DNA of 64,000 bases from Micrasema longulum (taxonomy: Eukaryota > Arthropoda > Insecta > Trichoptera > Brachycentridae). The notes beneath the pieces are model-generated. The model worked only from the letters and a program-made list of their open reading frames with translations, made no database searches and had not been told where the DNA came from. Position numbers and translations under genes: made by a program. Shown here in pieces: positions 31,641-41,784 of this stretch. Numbering within the stretch: the first letter of the stretch is position 1; the number at the start of each line of letters is the position of its first letter. The DNA lies in NCBI GenBank assembly GCA_022494885.1, contig JAGVSM010000430.1:1-64000 (forward strand), read 5' to 3'.

Positions 31641-31970
31641 AGTTGGTTTTATTACAATATTTTGGAGCTTTGCCCTGGACATTTATGTGGTTCTTAATAT
31701 TTTCAATTCAATTATTAGAAAAAATTTAGAAGCGTAAATGTTTTTTTCATCCATCAGCAGGGTTGCATTCGATGAGAATGTATATACTAAAAAAATGGTA
31801 GAATGTTATTTTTGAGTATGCTAAAAAAATATATATTTGAATATTTACAAACAACGATTCTTCCCGAACGATTCTTTTCTTAAATTTCGCATAATTTTTA
31901 CACATTTATTTCTTTTAAATGGATTTTTGGTAATGCGAAAATAACGTGAGTTGACATTTAATACATTTTT

Positions 31971-32076
31971 GAAAATTGTAATTCTACATAAAGTGCTCCC
32001 CTGTTGGTAGAAGAGCAGAGTTTGAAAATTGTAATCCTACATAAAGTGCTCCCCTGTTGGTAGAAGAGCAGAGTTT
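31971..32076 (+). repeat. 53-bp tandem duplication
   Basis: 31971-32023 and 32024-32076 are adjacent copies differing at one base (attct versus atcct). The unit includes the conserved 'agtgctcccctgttggtaga' block of family D. The other D copies have it once, so the duplication happened in this copy. Confidence 0.9.
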
Positions 32077-32116
32077 GACAATTGTCAAAAAGAATTCTGT
32101 ATTTGAAAATTATTTG

Positions 32117-32241
32117 TTGAAAATATGTTTCTTTTTTGGGTGATACCGTAAGTGTTAGACTAGTTCCGACGTTTCCGTTTCCGACGGCAGCCAAAACGAC
32201 GGAATAAATCCAACACACACCCCAAAAAAGAAACATATTGA
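32117..32241. mobile_element. Small inverted-repeat insertion in D2
   Basis: aatatgtttcttttttgggt (from 32118) is answered by accccaaaaaagaaacatat (ending about 32239), giving TIRs of about 22 bp around about 80 bp that is more GC-rich (tccgacgtttccgtttccga). The D3 and D4 copies lack it, so it inserted into D2. It has the size and shape of a tiny MITE or foldback. Confidence 0.6.
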
Positions 32242-32965
32242 TAACAGTGACCGTGAAAACCTTCGCATCTATTTATTTATTTAAAAGTTGGGAATCGAAT
32301 CATAAACAAGTAGCTAGTTACCTACTTATCAATGAAAAGTTACACTTTCTTTTTTAACGTTTATCACAATGAGGAATTTTCGGTTTTTAATTAAATGTCA
32401 AGTTCACGTCAAAACCCGGTTGGCTTGGCGAGTCTACGTATTAATAGGTCGGTGGTTTTATTTAAGAGCACCGAACCTGTTTTTATGGTTATTTAAGGCA
32501 TTATAAAGTAAAAGGTTGAAAGTATACTCAATAATGTTTAATCTTAAGAGGAAACGCGGTCTGACTTTTCTTCATACCAACGTCTATTGGTATTTACCAT
32601 TAGCACACTATCATAGGGACGCCATTGTTTTTTTTTTGTTGATAAATTGTTTATTTTTGGGAATAGAACCATCCAAACACCCGTAAAAATGCCCAGTTTC
32701 ATTTGTTGTCTGCGGGTGCACGGTATACATATGATCTATTTAAGTTAGACATAAAAGATCCGACATGCAGTTGTCTCTTTTACACAGTTTTGGAGAGGCA
32801 TTTACAAAACAGTGACAGAAAAACAAAGTTATTTACCTTATTGGTGTAAAAAAAATATTTATTTACCTTATTGGAAATAAACCGAAACACAAAAAGTAAG
32901 CTTTCGATTCGTTTAATTTATATACTTACATCTAGCAATATCAGGGCTCCAGGGCGTTCCTGGGT

Positions 32966-33937
32966 TCAGATCGTATTATATAAAGCAAGAAACATCTTTA
33001 AAGATAACACTTGTCAAATTAAAAATAAAAATAATAAACAATGAAAAACATTTTATTTCCATGAAACAAATGTATATTATGTAGACAAATTTTAAAATAA
33101 AGTTTAAAAAAAATATATTCGTCATTTTGGTGCAACTGGACTTAAAGCAATCAATTGCCCCAGTTAACATTTTCATCTCAGTTGTACATTCAAATAAACG
33201 CAGATTTTAATATTGTTTTTCTCTCGTTCGTACCTACCGAAATTAAAAAGCGGTGAGTTTTTTTAAAATTACTTTAACCCCCAAGTGCTTTTCTATTTTT
33301 TTGCATACGTTGGTAATCCGCATTACACAAAAAAGTTCGTTTTTAACTTTACCAGCTGACTTCTGGTGTTTGTTTTGTAGAGAATTTATGTAGTCCTCAT
33401 AAATGGTATGTAATACACGTTTTTAACACAAATCAGTACAATTAAATTAATTCGATCGAATAAACAAAGAATAGAAGATAATAAAACGTATTTAATGAAT
33501 TTCGTCCCTTTATTATTAGTTTAAGATCCATTGTTCATTAAAAATTAACGATAAATAATTTGTTATTTATTAAAGATAAAAACAACTTTTAAAAAATCAA
33601 AAAAATTCTCATTTTTCCACACATAATAATCGAAACTTAAAAACTAATTAAATTAAGTGAAATTGTGTTGTATGTTTATCAAATGAATTAATAATAAAAA
33701 TAATTATTCTGAAAAGTATTTTTTTATATCGGCATTTGATGTCTTTCACTTTGCTTTAGTATTTTGGTGGCTGGGTCTAAAAGGGACAATATCGCAAATC
33801 ACAACATTACAGGAGAGTAATTTTACTGCTATTTAGTGACGTTATAATAAACTGTTTAAGATATTTCAAACTATTATCAATTAAAAAAACACAACCATGA
33901 ATGTGCGTTAATATAAATATGTTAAATACCCATGTTT
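32966..33937. other. Unassigned AT-rich sequence
   Basis: No supported coding or repeat feature. Confidence 0.35.
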
Positions 33938-34028
33938 GTTTTTTTCTTTTTTTTTTTAAAAGAAATATTTGCGTTCTTATAATTTAACCAAATATTTAAT
34001 TTTGAGGGCCATTTTCAACGAGTTTTAA
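33938..34028 (-). mobile_element. SINE family A, headless copy
   Basis: 'agaaatatttgcgttcttat', 'aaatatttaattttgagggc' and 'cattttcaacgagtt' match the 3' half of family A on the minus strand, with poly(T)/poly(A) at 33940-33958. The tRNA-like head is absent. Confidence 0.75.
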
Positions 34029-34182
34029 ATTTTCTAATTGACATCAACCCTCTACAAAATGATAATAAGAAAAAATTAAATCCGATATTGGCCCTTTTGG
34101 TAGTTAGGTAGTAAAAAAATGTGTAGCACATTCATTTATTTTAGATATCCGAAATAGAGGAATAAAAGCACCCTGATGTTTT

Positions 34183-34252
34183 TCACGTCACATCACGTCA
34201 CGTCACGGGCGTCACATAAGTCGCGTCACTAACGTTACATTACGTCACGTGA
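34183..34252. repeat. CRTCA-rich short tandem array
   Basis: cacgtcacatcacgtcacgt continues with variants (cgggcgtcacataagtcgcg, then 'tacgtcacgtg'). It holds several acgtca words, which also happen to be half or full CRE-like sites. It is probably a decayed pentamer microsatellite. Confidence 0.6.
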
Positions 34253-34449
34253 ACCCCTTTCTGTTTTAAACCAACTCTGGCAAACGTCAGCTTGGCACAG
34301 CTAAGTTGGTTCATTAAAAGTTTGAAAACGGTATGTTTAAATTGCTCCACTGAAGTAAAAGTTACATTTTGATCGTTTTTGTCGGTATTCGCGATTTATT
34401 CCGAATGATTTTCCCTTTAAAAGACAAAATGACTGAAAAATATATGCAA

Positions 34450-34845
34450 TTACAACAAATGCAAAAATATCATACGGTAAGAAATGTTAATTCCCCTCTT
34501 TTTGTTTTGAATGCTCCTTTTCAGATTTTTCAGGGTCTCACAATATTGTTGTGCATTAATGGTCTCCCCTGCGGCAAAAATTTCAGCAAAATTATGCCTT
34601 CTCGGTCCCAAAACACTGAGGTTATGATTTTTTTGCCCGAAATTGTGTTTTTGAACATTTATTCTGCCTCCACTAAAGTCCCTACGCCACTTAAAAACAC
34701 TCGTTCTGGTCATAACTTTGCCGTAAACCGTTTCGATTCGCGAAAAAAAACTGTAGGTATTATTGTTTCCGAGAGTAAGCGGATCACAGCACGTGGCTCG
34801 CACTTGGCGTGATTTCTTAATGACATCTTTCACGCAACTGGACAC
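34450..34845 (-). pseudogene. Mariner transposase remnant with internal deletion
   Basis: A 131-codon minus-strand frame. Residues about 35-65 (ETVYGKVMTRTSVFKWRRDF, SGGR) match the second helix-turn-helix region of mariner transposases (…YG…M.RT.VF.W…F..GR). Residues about 79-117 (LGPRRHNFAEIFAAGETINA, QQYCETLKNLKRSIQNKKRG) match the later catalytic-domain block (…GxTINAxxYCxxLxxLxxAIQxKRRG). The two blocks are normally separated by well over 100 residues, including the first catalytic Asp, so a large internal deletion has fused them in frame. The remaining catalytic acidic residues downstream are not recognisable. Confidence 0.8.
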
Positions 34846-35110
34846 TACAACGTGAGTTTACGTTCGACCGTGTGCCTGCTATGTTCTCTCTTTCAGGAAT
34901 CACCGTCTACCACTCAGTATTGCCACAGTACACTTATTTCCTAAGCATGCCTCGCAATAACACATCTTTATGATCGTAAAACAAGGTATTGGACGTAATT
35001 GGTGTATGCACATATGTGTATAAAATTATGCATTCGAACAAATACGTATTCAAAATAAAAAAACGAATCACTTCATATCACTTTCTACAGCCTGTGGTGC
35101 AAAGGGCATC
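34846..35110. other. Unassigned sequence
   Basis: No feature recognised; it may include the outer part of the mariner remnant. Confidence 0.3.
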
Positions 35111-35620
35111 GGGTGAATCATGTACCAATATTTAAAAAATGCAATCATCAATAGACTTCATACTTATTTGTGTATTTTACAACCTAAGAAATGTGTTAGA
35201 CCTCAGCACTCTTTGTTCGGTGTATTTCGCACTATTTCAATCAGTGGCAACAAATGGCATAATAGGATGGGGGAGTTGTGTTCAGACAATCTACAGACCG
35301 ATCATGATAACCCAAAAAACCTTATTAAAAATAATATTTAAATATCCTTATGTATGTGCGAATATATATGTATATATGTGTGTGAATGTATGGTTATGAA
35401 TACATTACAAGTGCTCCGACTCAACACGGATTTTCTAGCGAGTCAGAGCAAGTTCATTCAAAGATTTCTAAGAAACTGAATAAGGAGTATTCACGTTTTA
35501 AACTGGCAAACAATGAGTGATCTCGTAAGTGCTACATAGAGATTAGAAATGCTAATTTACCTCGGAATAATAATGGGCAGCGCATTATACTGGAGTAATT
35601 AACGGATATTTTTTGTTCAT
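35111..35620 (+). pseudogene. RT C-terminal remnant (decayed LINE)
   Basis: Frame 35139-35399 contains FILICVFYNLRNVLDLSTLC, VYFALFQSVATNGIIGWGS and IMITQKTLLKIIFKYPY. These parallel the YYAITQSVLEYGIVGWG…QKALIKIIL segment of the 7.6-kb copy. Later, SQSKFIQRFLRN near 35440-35475 resembles a 'VQxRFLRN' motif from such tails. Several breaks; clearly dead. Confidence 0.6.
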
Positions 35621-35848
35621 TCATGCAAGTTGATGTGAACAATTGTTGTTTTCAAACAAATTAATCTGGTCATTCACTGTTTTCACAAAAACATATTTTT
35701 TTAATTGTGAATTTGAGGTACACACGATTTTTTTAGAAATAATTGGGTTAAAACGGTTCTATGAACTTACAGACAGAGAATTATAAAATCCAATAATCGT
35801 TTTGGAAAATTTTCGACATTCAATGTTTTCAGAACGAGGTCTTCAACT

Positions 35849-36230
35849 GAGGGTACTACTTGCAAACCCAGCAAAATCCAAAATAAAAAAATAGTGAAGA
35901 ATTAATTAAAACTTATTCAGAACACATTTTTTTACAATAATTTTTAAATTGTCAGTTAAAAATACGGCTTAATTTGTAAAACACGACATTTAAATTATCG
36001 GCTTTGTTGCAAACATGGCAACCTCTACTTAAGTATTGCAAAGTTGGTAATGTATAAATTTTAATTTATTATTTCACTACTTTTTCTTGACATAATCGTG
36101 CTTATATATCATGATTATAATAAAAAAAATCAGTTTAAAAAACAGTCGAAGTTAAGTATTGCATCAGTTTTTAGTGATTTGCTCAAAATGAAGAAAAATA
36201 GATTTTGCCGGGTTTGCAAGTAATACCATC
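35849..36230. mobile_element. MITE family E, complete copy 2
   Basis: The left terminus gagggtactacttgcaaacc (from 35849) and the right terminus 'gattttgccgggtttgcaag' plus 'taataccatc' (to 36230) are inverted repeats of about 30 bp. The 382-bp interior has no ORF and aligns in order with the 57.2-kb copy ('ggcttaatttgtaaaaca', 'gcaaacatggcaacctctac', 'atttattatttcactact'). Confidence 0.85.
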
Positions 36231-36883
36231 AATTGTAGCAATAATGCCGTCGAATGGTCGATATAATTTTTTTAATTTCTACAGCATGAGAAATTAAATG
36301 TTTACAACCAAAACATTCTTCCTAAAAAAAAAAGAAAAAACCATTTTCCGCAATTAAAAAAAAACTTATTTGTCTAATTAATATTTTTAAACGATAATTG
36401 AAGGCATATTTAACCTAGAATTTAATAAAAATACCCGTTAATATTGTGGGATTAAAAATGCTTGATTTTGTTTTTTAAAACAGTCTTATTTTAAGAAGCG
36501 TAATCTGCCGCTCAAAAAGCAATTATATATTTTATTGCATAAAACTTTAAAGTATCAATATTTTTTATCGTAGATTTTATTACTGTTTATCAGACTATAG
36601 TCCTAAAGTAAAGAAGGGCTTTCGTTTCAATTTCTTACCATTCTTCACAAGTCTTCAAAGATGTACCTCAAATAGGATTCTTAACTTACCTGTAACAAAA
36701 AGAAATAAAATAATTAGCAATTTCCATAATGTATTTAACAGCTAAAGAATCTACAATAATTTTCCTTATACAAATCAAAAATGATGTGATAAAAAACTTA
36801 GCGTTTATTAAAAAAATTAATAATTCAATGATTATTATAAATACCAGTGTTATTTTCAAGAAGACAGTAGGTGAATGTATATT
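36231..36883. other. Unassigned AT-rich sequence
   Basis: Two opposite-strand frames of 63-76 codons overlap at 36686-36920 and look accidental. Confidence 0.3.
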
Positions 36884-37152
36884 AGAATCATCATTATCAT
36901 CATTCCCTTTCCACACCTAATGGTGCATAGGACACAACAGTAGTAAACCAATCGCAACGTATCTTGATATTTTTTTGTTACATAAAGGTAAGAAGATCAG
37001 TGTTACGCTTCAGGTACCAGTCCAGAGAATATGAAATATTCTAGTGCGAAAACACACTTTTAAATAAATATTTCAAGTAAGCAATGTCGGGAATCGAACC
37101 CGAGATCTCTTGCATGGTAAACGAACGTGGTGACCATCACGCCAAGAGGACA
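36884..37152 (-). mobile_element. SINE family B, copy 3
   Basis: On the minus strand the head is decayed (cttggcgtgatggtcaccac) but has B box ggttcgattcc. The body includes 'gtgttttcgcactagaatat', 'tttcatattctctggactgg' and 'gattggtttactactg', with a (gatgat)n-like 3' tail at 36884-36905. Confidence 0.8.
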
Positions 37153-37479
37153 ACAAATATTAGAATAGTACTTAATAACGCTAAAACTGGCACAAACACT
37201 CTATTCGAGTAAACTTATTTGCTAACGTTCAAAGAGCTTCACGTAAGAGCGGTTTTCAATTAACTTCTGTTTTTCAATAAATAAAAGAACCAAAAAAAAT
37301 ATTAAAACACGATGTGCAATGAGCATTAACTTTAGGGTACCTCAAATAAAATTGCCTTTTTTCAGAGGCATTTCGCGGTATTGAATCCCAAGTAATTTAA
37401 TATGTTGGGCTCTGACATAAAGACATATGTCAGTAAAATAAAATGTCTAAAAAATAAAATGTAAATTTTAAATATTTTA

Positions 37480-37692
37480 ATATCCTCTTAATTGTTTCTT
37501 TGACACAATATTTTGTCTATTTCAATTACATATGGTAATTTTTTCATATTTTCTACATTTTGTCATTTTTATTTATATTTCAGTTTCAATTATATTATAT
37601 ATTTTTTAGACACTATAAGTAAAATATATTAAATCATGTATATGAATGCCTCGACACAAGTTGTACCGTGAGGTATTCATATTAAAAAAAAG
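37480..37692 (+). mobile_element. Possible LINE 3' UTR with terminal hairpin
   Basis: A T-rich stretch ends in atgaatgcctc…gaggtattcat (37650-37681), an 11-bp near-perfect stem, followed by an A run. This resembles the stem-plus-A-tail ends of the LINE remnants at 6.4 and 8.5 kb. Confidence 0.35.
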
Positions 37693-37724
37693 TTTTATGC
37701 AATACGTGAAATAATAATTTTTTT

Positions 37725-37880
37725 TTTTTATACCACAGCAGGCCAGGGGGCCTTATTATAGTGGCGAAACAGCACAGAACATCCGGGCTTTAAAAAAAAA
37801 GTATTGTTATCTTCTCACTATCCTCGTAATCTTCCGTGTATGACTCGTCGAGCGTTTTAGCCATTACATTAGAGGCCGCC
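37725..37880 (-). other. Minus-strand coding-like piece with poly(A)-like end
   Basis: Minus strand 37878 to 37805 reads RKYLAASNVMAKTLDESYTE, DYEDSEKI, with GC-rich third positions unusual for this region. It then runs into an A/T tract and a GC-rich stem (ggcccc…ggcc at 37740-37765) ending in a T/A run. It could be the start of an element ORF or a processed piece. Not recognised. Confidence 0.25.
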
Positions 37881-38084
37881 AAGTATTTTCGTTATTAGAA
37901 AAAAGTATTGATTTTATTAGTTTAAACATTATCTAGTAACAACAAAGGTCCTTTTGATTACAATAAATTTTCTAGCCATTTTGAACTTGAAATAAAAACA
38001 CAATATAAATAAATCTAACTGTAAAATGCATAGGTTATCCTAAATTAAATAAATTTATATGTAATTATACTATAATATACATCT

Positions 38085-38665
38085 CTCGGAACTGGCTAAA
38101 TTGAAAAGACTAATATTACCAAATACTTGGGACTATTTATTGAATCAAAACATTCATGGAGCTACCAATTTGATGATGTTAAATCAAAAATATTACCCGT
38201 AACTGGCGTATTACATAGACTTCGTGGCTTGCTTTCTCATTCCATTTTGATTGTCGTCTACTAAGCTTTGATACATTCCAACCTATCCTATCTATTATGT
38301 TTATGGGGTTTTGCCAGCAAAAATCAAATCTCAGAAGCACAAGTTCTTCAGAACAGAGCTCTAAGAAACATTCTTGGACTGAAATGGGATTCCTATGTCA
38401 AGGATATCTACCGACAGACAAAATACTTCCTTTCAAGGTGATGCCACTGCATGACACATCCAATACTTTTTTAAATATCATAAACTGTTCTGGTCACACA
38501 AATTTAAAAACACATTTAGTCATGATATTCACAACTACAATACGTGTTACTCGGGCAATCTTCGTGTATCTAAGTTTCTCTCAATGAAGTTAGGCAGAAG
38601 GTCAGATGGAAAATATTGGCCTTTCCGAATTCAGTAAACTGCCCGATGAGCTAGTCGAATAGCAA
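38085..38665 (+). pseudogene. Jockey/CR1-like RT C-terminus (dead LINE)
   Basis: Frame from about 38112: ITKYLGLFIESKHSWSYQFD, DVKSKILPVTGVLHRLRGLL, SHSILIVVY-stop-ALIHSNL, SYLLCLWGFASKNQISEAQV, LQNRALRNILGLKWDSYVKD. After frameshifts: FKNTFSHDIHNYNTCYSGNL, RVSKF, and finally NIGLSEFSKLPDELVE-stop near 38660. The 'YLGxxID', 'LxYxLxxWG', 'QNRALRxI', 'HNYNTR' and 'FNxLP' landmarks define a non-LTR RT tail. Confidence 0.85.
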
Positions 38666-40200
38666 ATCCAAAAGTGTCGCAATTAAAAAATTACACAGTC
38701 CATTCCATTGCCCGATATCGTTAAAAAAACAGGAATCCAATTTTCATACCACAACCTTCATTATTCTGACATTTCAGCAATATTGTTTAAAGCCGTAAAT
38801 TTATTTATTTCTGTTCATCTACAAAAATTATATTTTCGTCTGATTCCCTTTGATTTATTAACACGAGACGAGGTAGTAGTGGTATTTGAAAATACCGAAA
38901 GGCTTTTCATCAATCACTTTCGACAATAGATGCCTCGGGCTTCAGGTAGGAAATCGTCAATTCTGCCAGAAAATCGTCAACACTATAGAAAGATGGATGA
39001 CTACTCGAGCATAAAGTAGAAAGTGGGTATTTCGTGATTTGAAAAGGGTTAAAAACCCTTGCGTAATAAGTTAGATTTTTTGTATCCATGACCAGACCTT
39101 TTACAAAACGTTATTGTGAAATGGAAATACCACCAGAAACAATGATAATTAATATATTTGAACATTTTGCTTACATATCACGACATTTTTAATTATCTAA
39201 ATGCTTCGCATTTTTTTACATTAAAGTTCCAAACGTAATTACAAAGTATGTTGATATGAATAATAACCAAAAACAACCACTTGAAAAGGATCAGGAAAAT
39301 CTTTGTACTCGTATTATTTTTATACATTTCACGGGTAGAGGCTTTTAGTATTTTACGGAAAAAACCACTTTGTTTTTACTCTTTTATTATAATGTACTAG
39401 TTATTCTTATTTTAATCAATAGAACAATACTTAAATTTCGAAATGAAAATCATAAAAGGTTTTCAGACTGCAAAAGCTTAGAAATGAGCCTCATTCATCC
39501 ATCTGAAAAATTCCTCGAGCAAAGCAGGTGGATTTCATAAATTTAAAAAATCAAAAAGATGATCTGAATACGATTGGGCGGGCAGAATCATCTATAAAAG
39601 AACGCTTTTTACTGAAAGGAATCAGAAGTAAAAGTTTAAGATCGTATTGGGTGGAGAATAGCACCCCTTCGCACTGAAAGCGCCAAAAATAGTATACTCA
39701 ATTTTACCGTAAATAGGTCATTTCTTTATTTTATTTTTCAAAAAAAATTATACTACAATACAGATTATTATTATTCATAGATTTTTGTGATATGACATTT
39801 TATAAAAATATGTATACTAAAAATAGAAAACAATTATAATAAAATTGAAAAAAATTGTGTTAATTATATTTGTAGAAGGAGTTTATATTTACAAAATTTT
39901 GTACGATAAATATAAACAAAGCGAGAGTATTTGTTACCCAGTGCATGCCACAATATTATTAATAAATTGTCTACCAATAAAAGTTTTTATTTTACCAATA
40001 AAAGATTTCTACTAAAACGCCTGCAAATTAAAGATTTTTAGGTTGTAAATTGTCAATTTTAGCAATTAATATAATTATTCTTTGTACGAGTATTGATGTA
40101 TCACTTGGGTAGGTAATTTATTTATTACATGTCGGCGAGAAAATACAATTCAATGAAATATTGATCCCATTTTTTTAAATTTGTAAGCGTTTATCTTAGA
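38666..40200. other. Unassigned sequence
   Basis: No recognised features. A 73-codon frame at 38708-38929 (including LLTRDEVVVVFENTERL) is unidentified. The patch at 39480-39690 is less AT-rich, but its frames are broken. Confidence 0.3.
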
Positions 40201-40204
40201 AATA

Positions 40205-40810
40205 ATATTTATAATTTATTTATATCAGTAACTACAGTTACATGAAGAAACATTTATACAAGAAACTAAACAAAAAAAACTAACTATGTAGCAAAGACAA
40301 ACAAGGGCAATTAAATAATGGTAAACAATATATTCCTCGGTCGGTCTCGTGATGTAATGGTCAGCGCGTTTGCCTACCATGCAGGAGGTCTCGGGTTCAA
40401 TTCTCGACATGGTTGATATGAAATACTCGTATTTATTTAAAAGGGTGTTTTCACACTATAATATTTCATAGGCCCTGCACTGGTACCTGAGGCGTAAGAC
40501 TGATTGTCTTACCTTTATGTAACAAAAAATGATCAAGATACACTGCGATTGATGTACCAATGCGGTGCCCTATGCACTATTGCCTGCGGAAATGGAATTA
40601 TGATGATAATATAATATATTGATAAACACCATGAACATATAACACTTCGAGCTAAACCATGCCAATCCATCTTAATCCCATACTATTTTAGTGGCGAAGA
40701 GCATTAAGTATTTTGAAAATGCATGTAAGGTCCATCTCAGTTCTACGTTTCTCAAATGAAGACAGATTAAGAGAGTGCTCTATTTCAAAATAGGAATAAT
40801 TACCCCTTTA
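40205..40810 (-). pseudogene. LINE R fragment split by a SINE
   Basis: The minus-strand pieces match the 24.4-25.3-kb LINE. 40625-40805 covers the gaaatagagc…ERRTEMDL-coding block, then skips to the 3' UTR ('gatggattggcatggtttag'). 40235-40326 carries the later 3' UTR ('gcccttgtttgtctttgcta', 'tttcttcatgtaactgt'). Between them sits SINE B copy 4. The coding part has an internal deletion relative to R1. Confidence 0.8.
40335..40612 (+). mobile_element. SINE family B, copy 4, with target duplications
   Basis: The head ggtctcgtgatgtaatggtc retains an A-box-like region and B box gggttcaattc. The body is complete, with an atgatgataat tail. It is flanked by aatatatt at 40327-40334 and 40613-40620, an 8-bp target-site duplication, and it interrupts a LINE 3' UTR. 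This is good evidence of retrotransposition. Confidence 0.88.
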
Positions 40811-40844
40811 AGTCACGATTAGATATTTAATATACCTATATTAT

Positions 40845-40918
40845 ACTGCAACCTTGCCGAGAATCGTACCCGGGCGTCATACTCAATTATCAAATACGTT
40901 TACCAGCACACCCTAAAG
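40845..40918 (-). other. Degenerate tRNA-like sequence
   Basis: The minus strand has 'gtgctggtaaacgtatttga', then 'gcccgggtacgattctcggc', similar to a decayed SINE B head with its B box. No body follows. Confidence 0.3.
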
Positions 40919-41784
40919 AAAAACATACATCTACTGATGGCTTTTTTAAAGCTGGCGCGTTCGTAATACTAACACAATCGTATTGTGTAGTATCTGTGAA
41001 TGAGCTCATGGTATGACATCGCACGGCATACGCAGTACGAAAATAATCTCTGGCTCTCTCGCGCTCAGACGCGCTTATGAGCGTAACATAGACTACCGTT
41101 GCTTTGTTAGTTGCTAATGATATGGTAATGAAATATACACAGTATGCTTCTGCGTTCGTCTGAATTCGCTGCGATTCTTAATAGAAAAAATCTAATACTG
41201 CGTATTAGATGTATATGTATTAGGCTATGTATTAAAAACACTGGTTTATGAATATGTATTTTCATTAATCAAATCATGTACAGGTCGATTATCTAGAACT
41301 AGCGCTTTCGCTAAACTTAAAAAAGAACATTTTTGATGTACGGAATATTGATTTGAAAAAAATTAATATTTTATTAAATGTTTTTATAAATCTCTTTTGG
41401 ATTAGAGCGAAAAAAACAATCACTTAAGAAAGTGTCATATTCATTTATTTTCAAACAAGTATGTTTTTAATTTAATATTTTGTGTTCATTATAATAATAA
41501 TTAATACAGTGTAATTTAAAAGCACAGTACGAATTATATCTTATTAATAAACAATAAAGAAAGCACATTAGGTTAAAATTTAAAATAACCTTTTTTTTAA
41601 ATCAACACCTGTAGATTTTAAATACGTTTGTGTAAGTTTCGGAAACGCACCAGCTTTGGTTAAACAAGCGGTACTGTGTGAATAATGAATAATCGGTTTA
41701 CACAATTTTTTCAATGTTTTTTTTTACCGTAATGTTTTTTACATAAAATGTAATCAGCTGCTTACGATATTACATATTTGACTA
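40919..41784. other. Unassigned sequence
   Basis: A patch at 41020-41110 contains ctctctcgcgctcagacgcg and cttatgagcg words of higher GC, with loose similarity to 49.85-49.91 kb. No feature assigned. Confidence 0.3.

Larger units (their letters stand above)
31725..32965 (+). mobile_element. Helitron-like family D, long copy (D2)
   Basis: It shares with D3 and D4, in order: the 'agggttgcattcgatgagaa' block, 'aaatggatttttggtaatgc', 'ctacataaagtgctcccctg', 'ttggtagaagagcagagttt', 'aaacaagtagctagttacct', 'gtcaaaacccggttggc', 'ttaataggtcggtggtttt', 'aagaggaaacgcggtctgac' and, shared with D4 only, 'ggcatttacaaaacagtgac'. No conserved ORF was found. It carries a 53-bp tandem duplication and a small inverted-repeat insertion. 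Confidence 0.6.

Noticed and set aside
34369..34812. 147-codon plus-strand frame
   Set aside because: It lies antisense over the mariner transposase remnant; the minus-strand frame has the recognisable protein.
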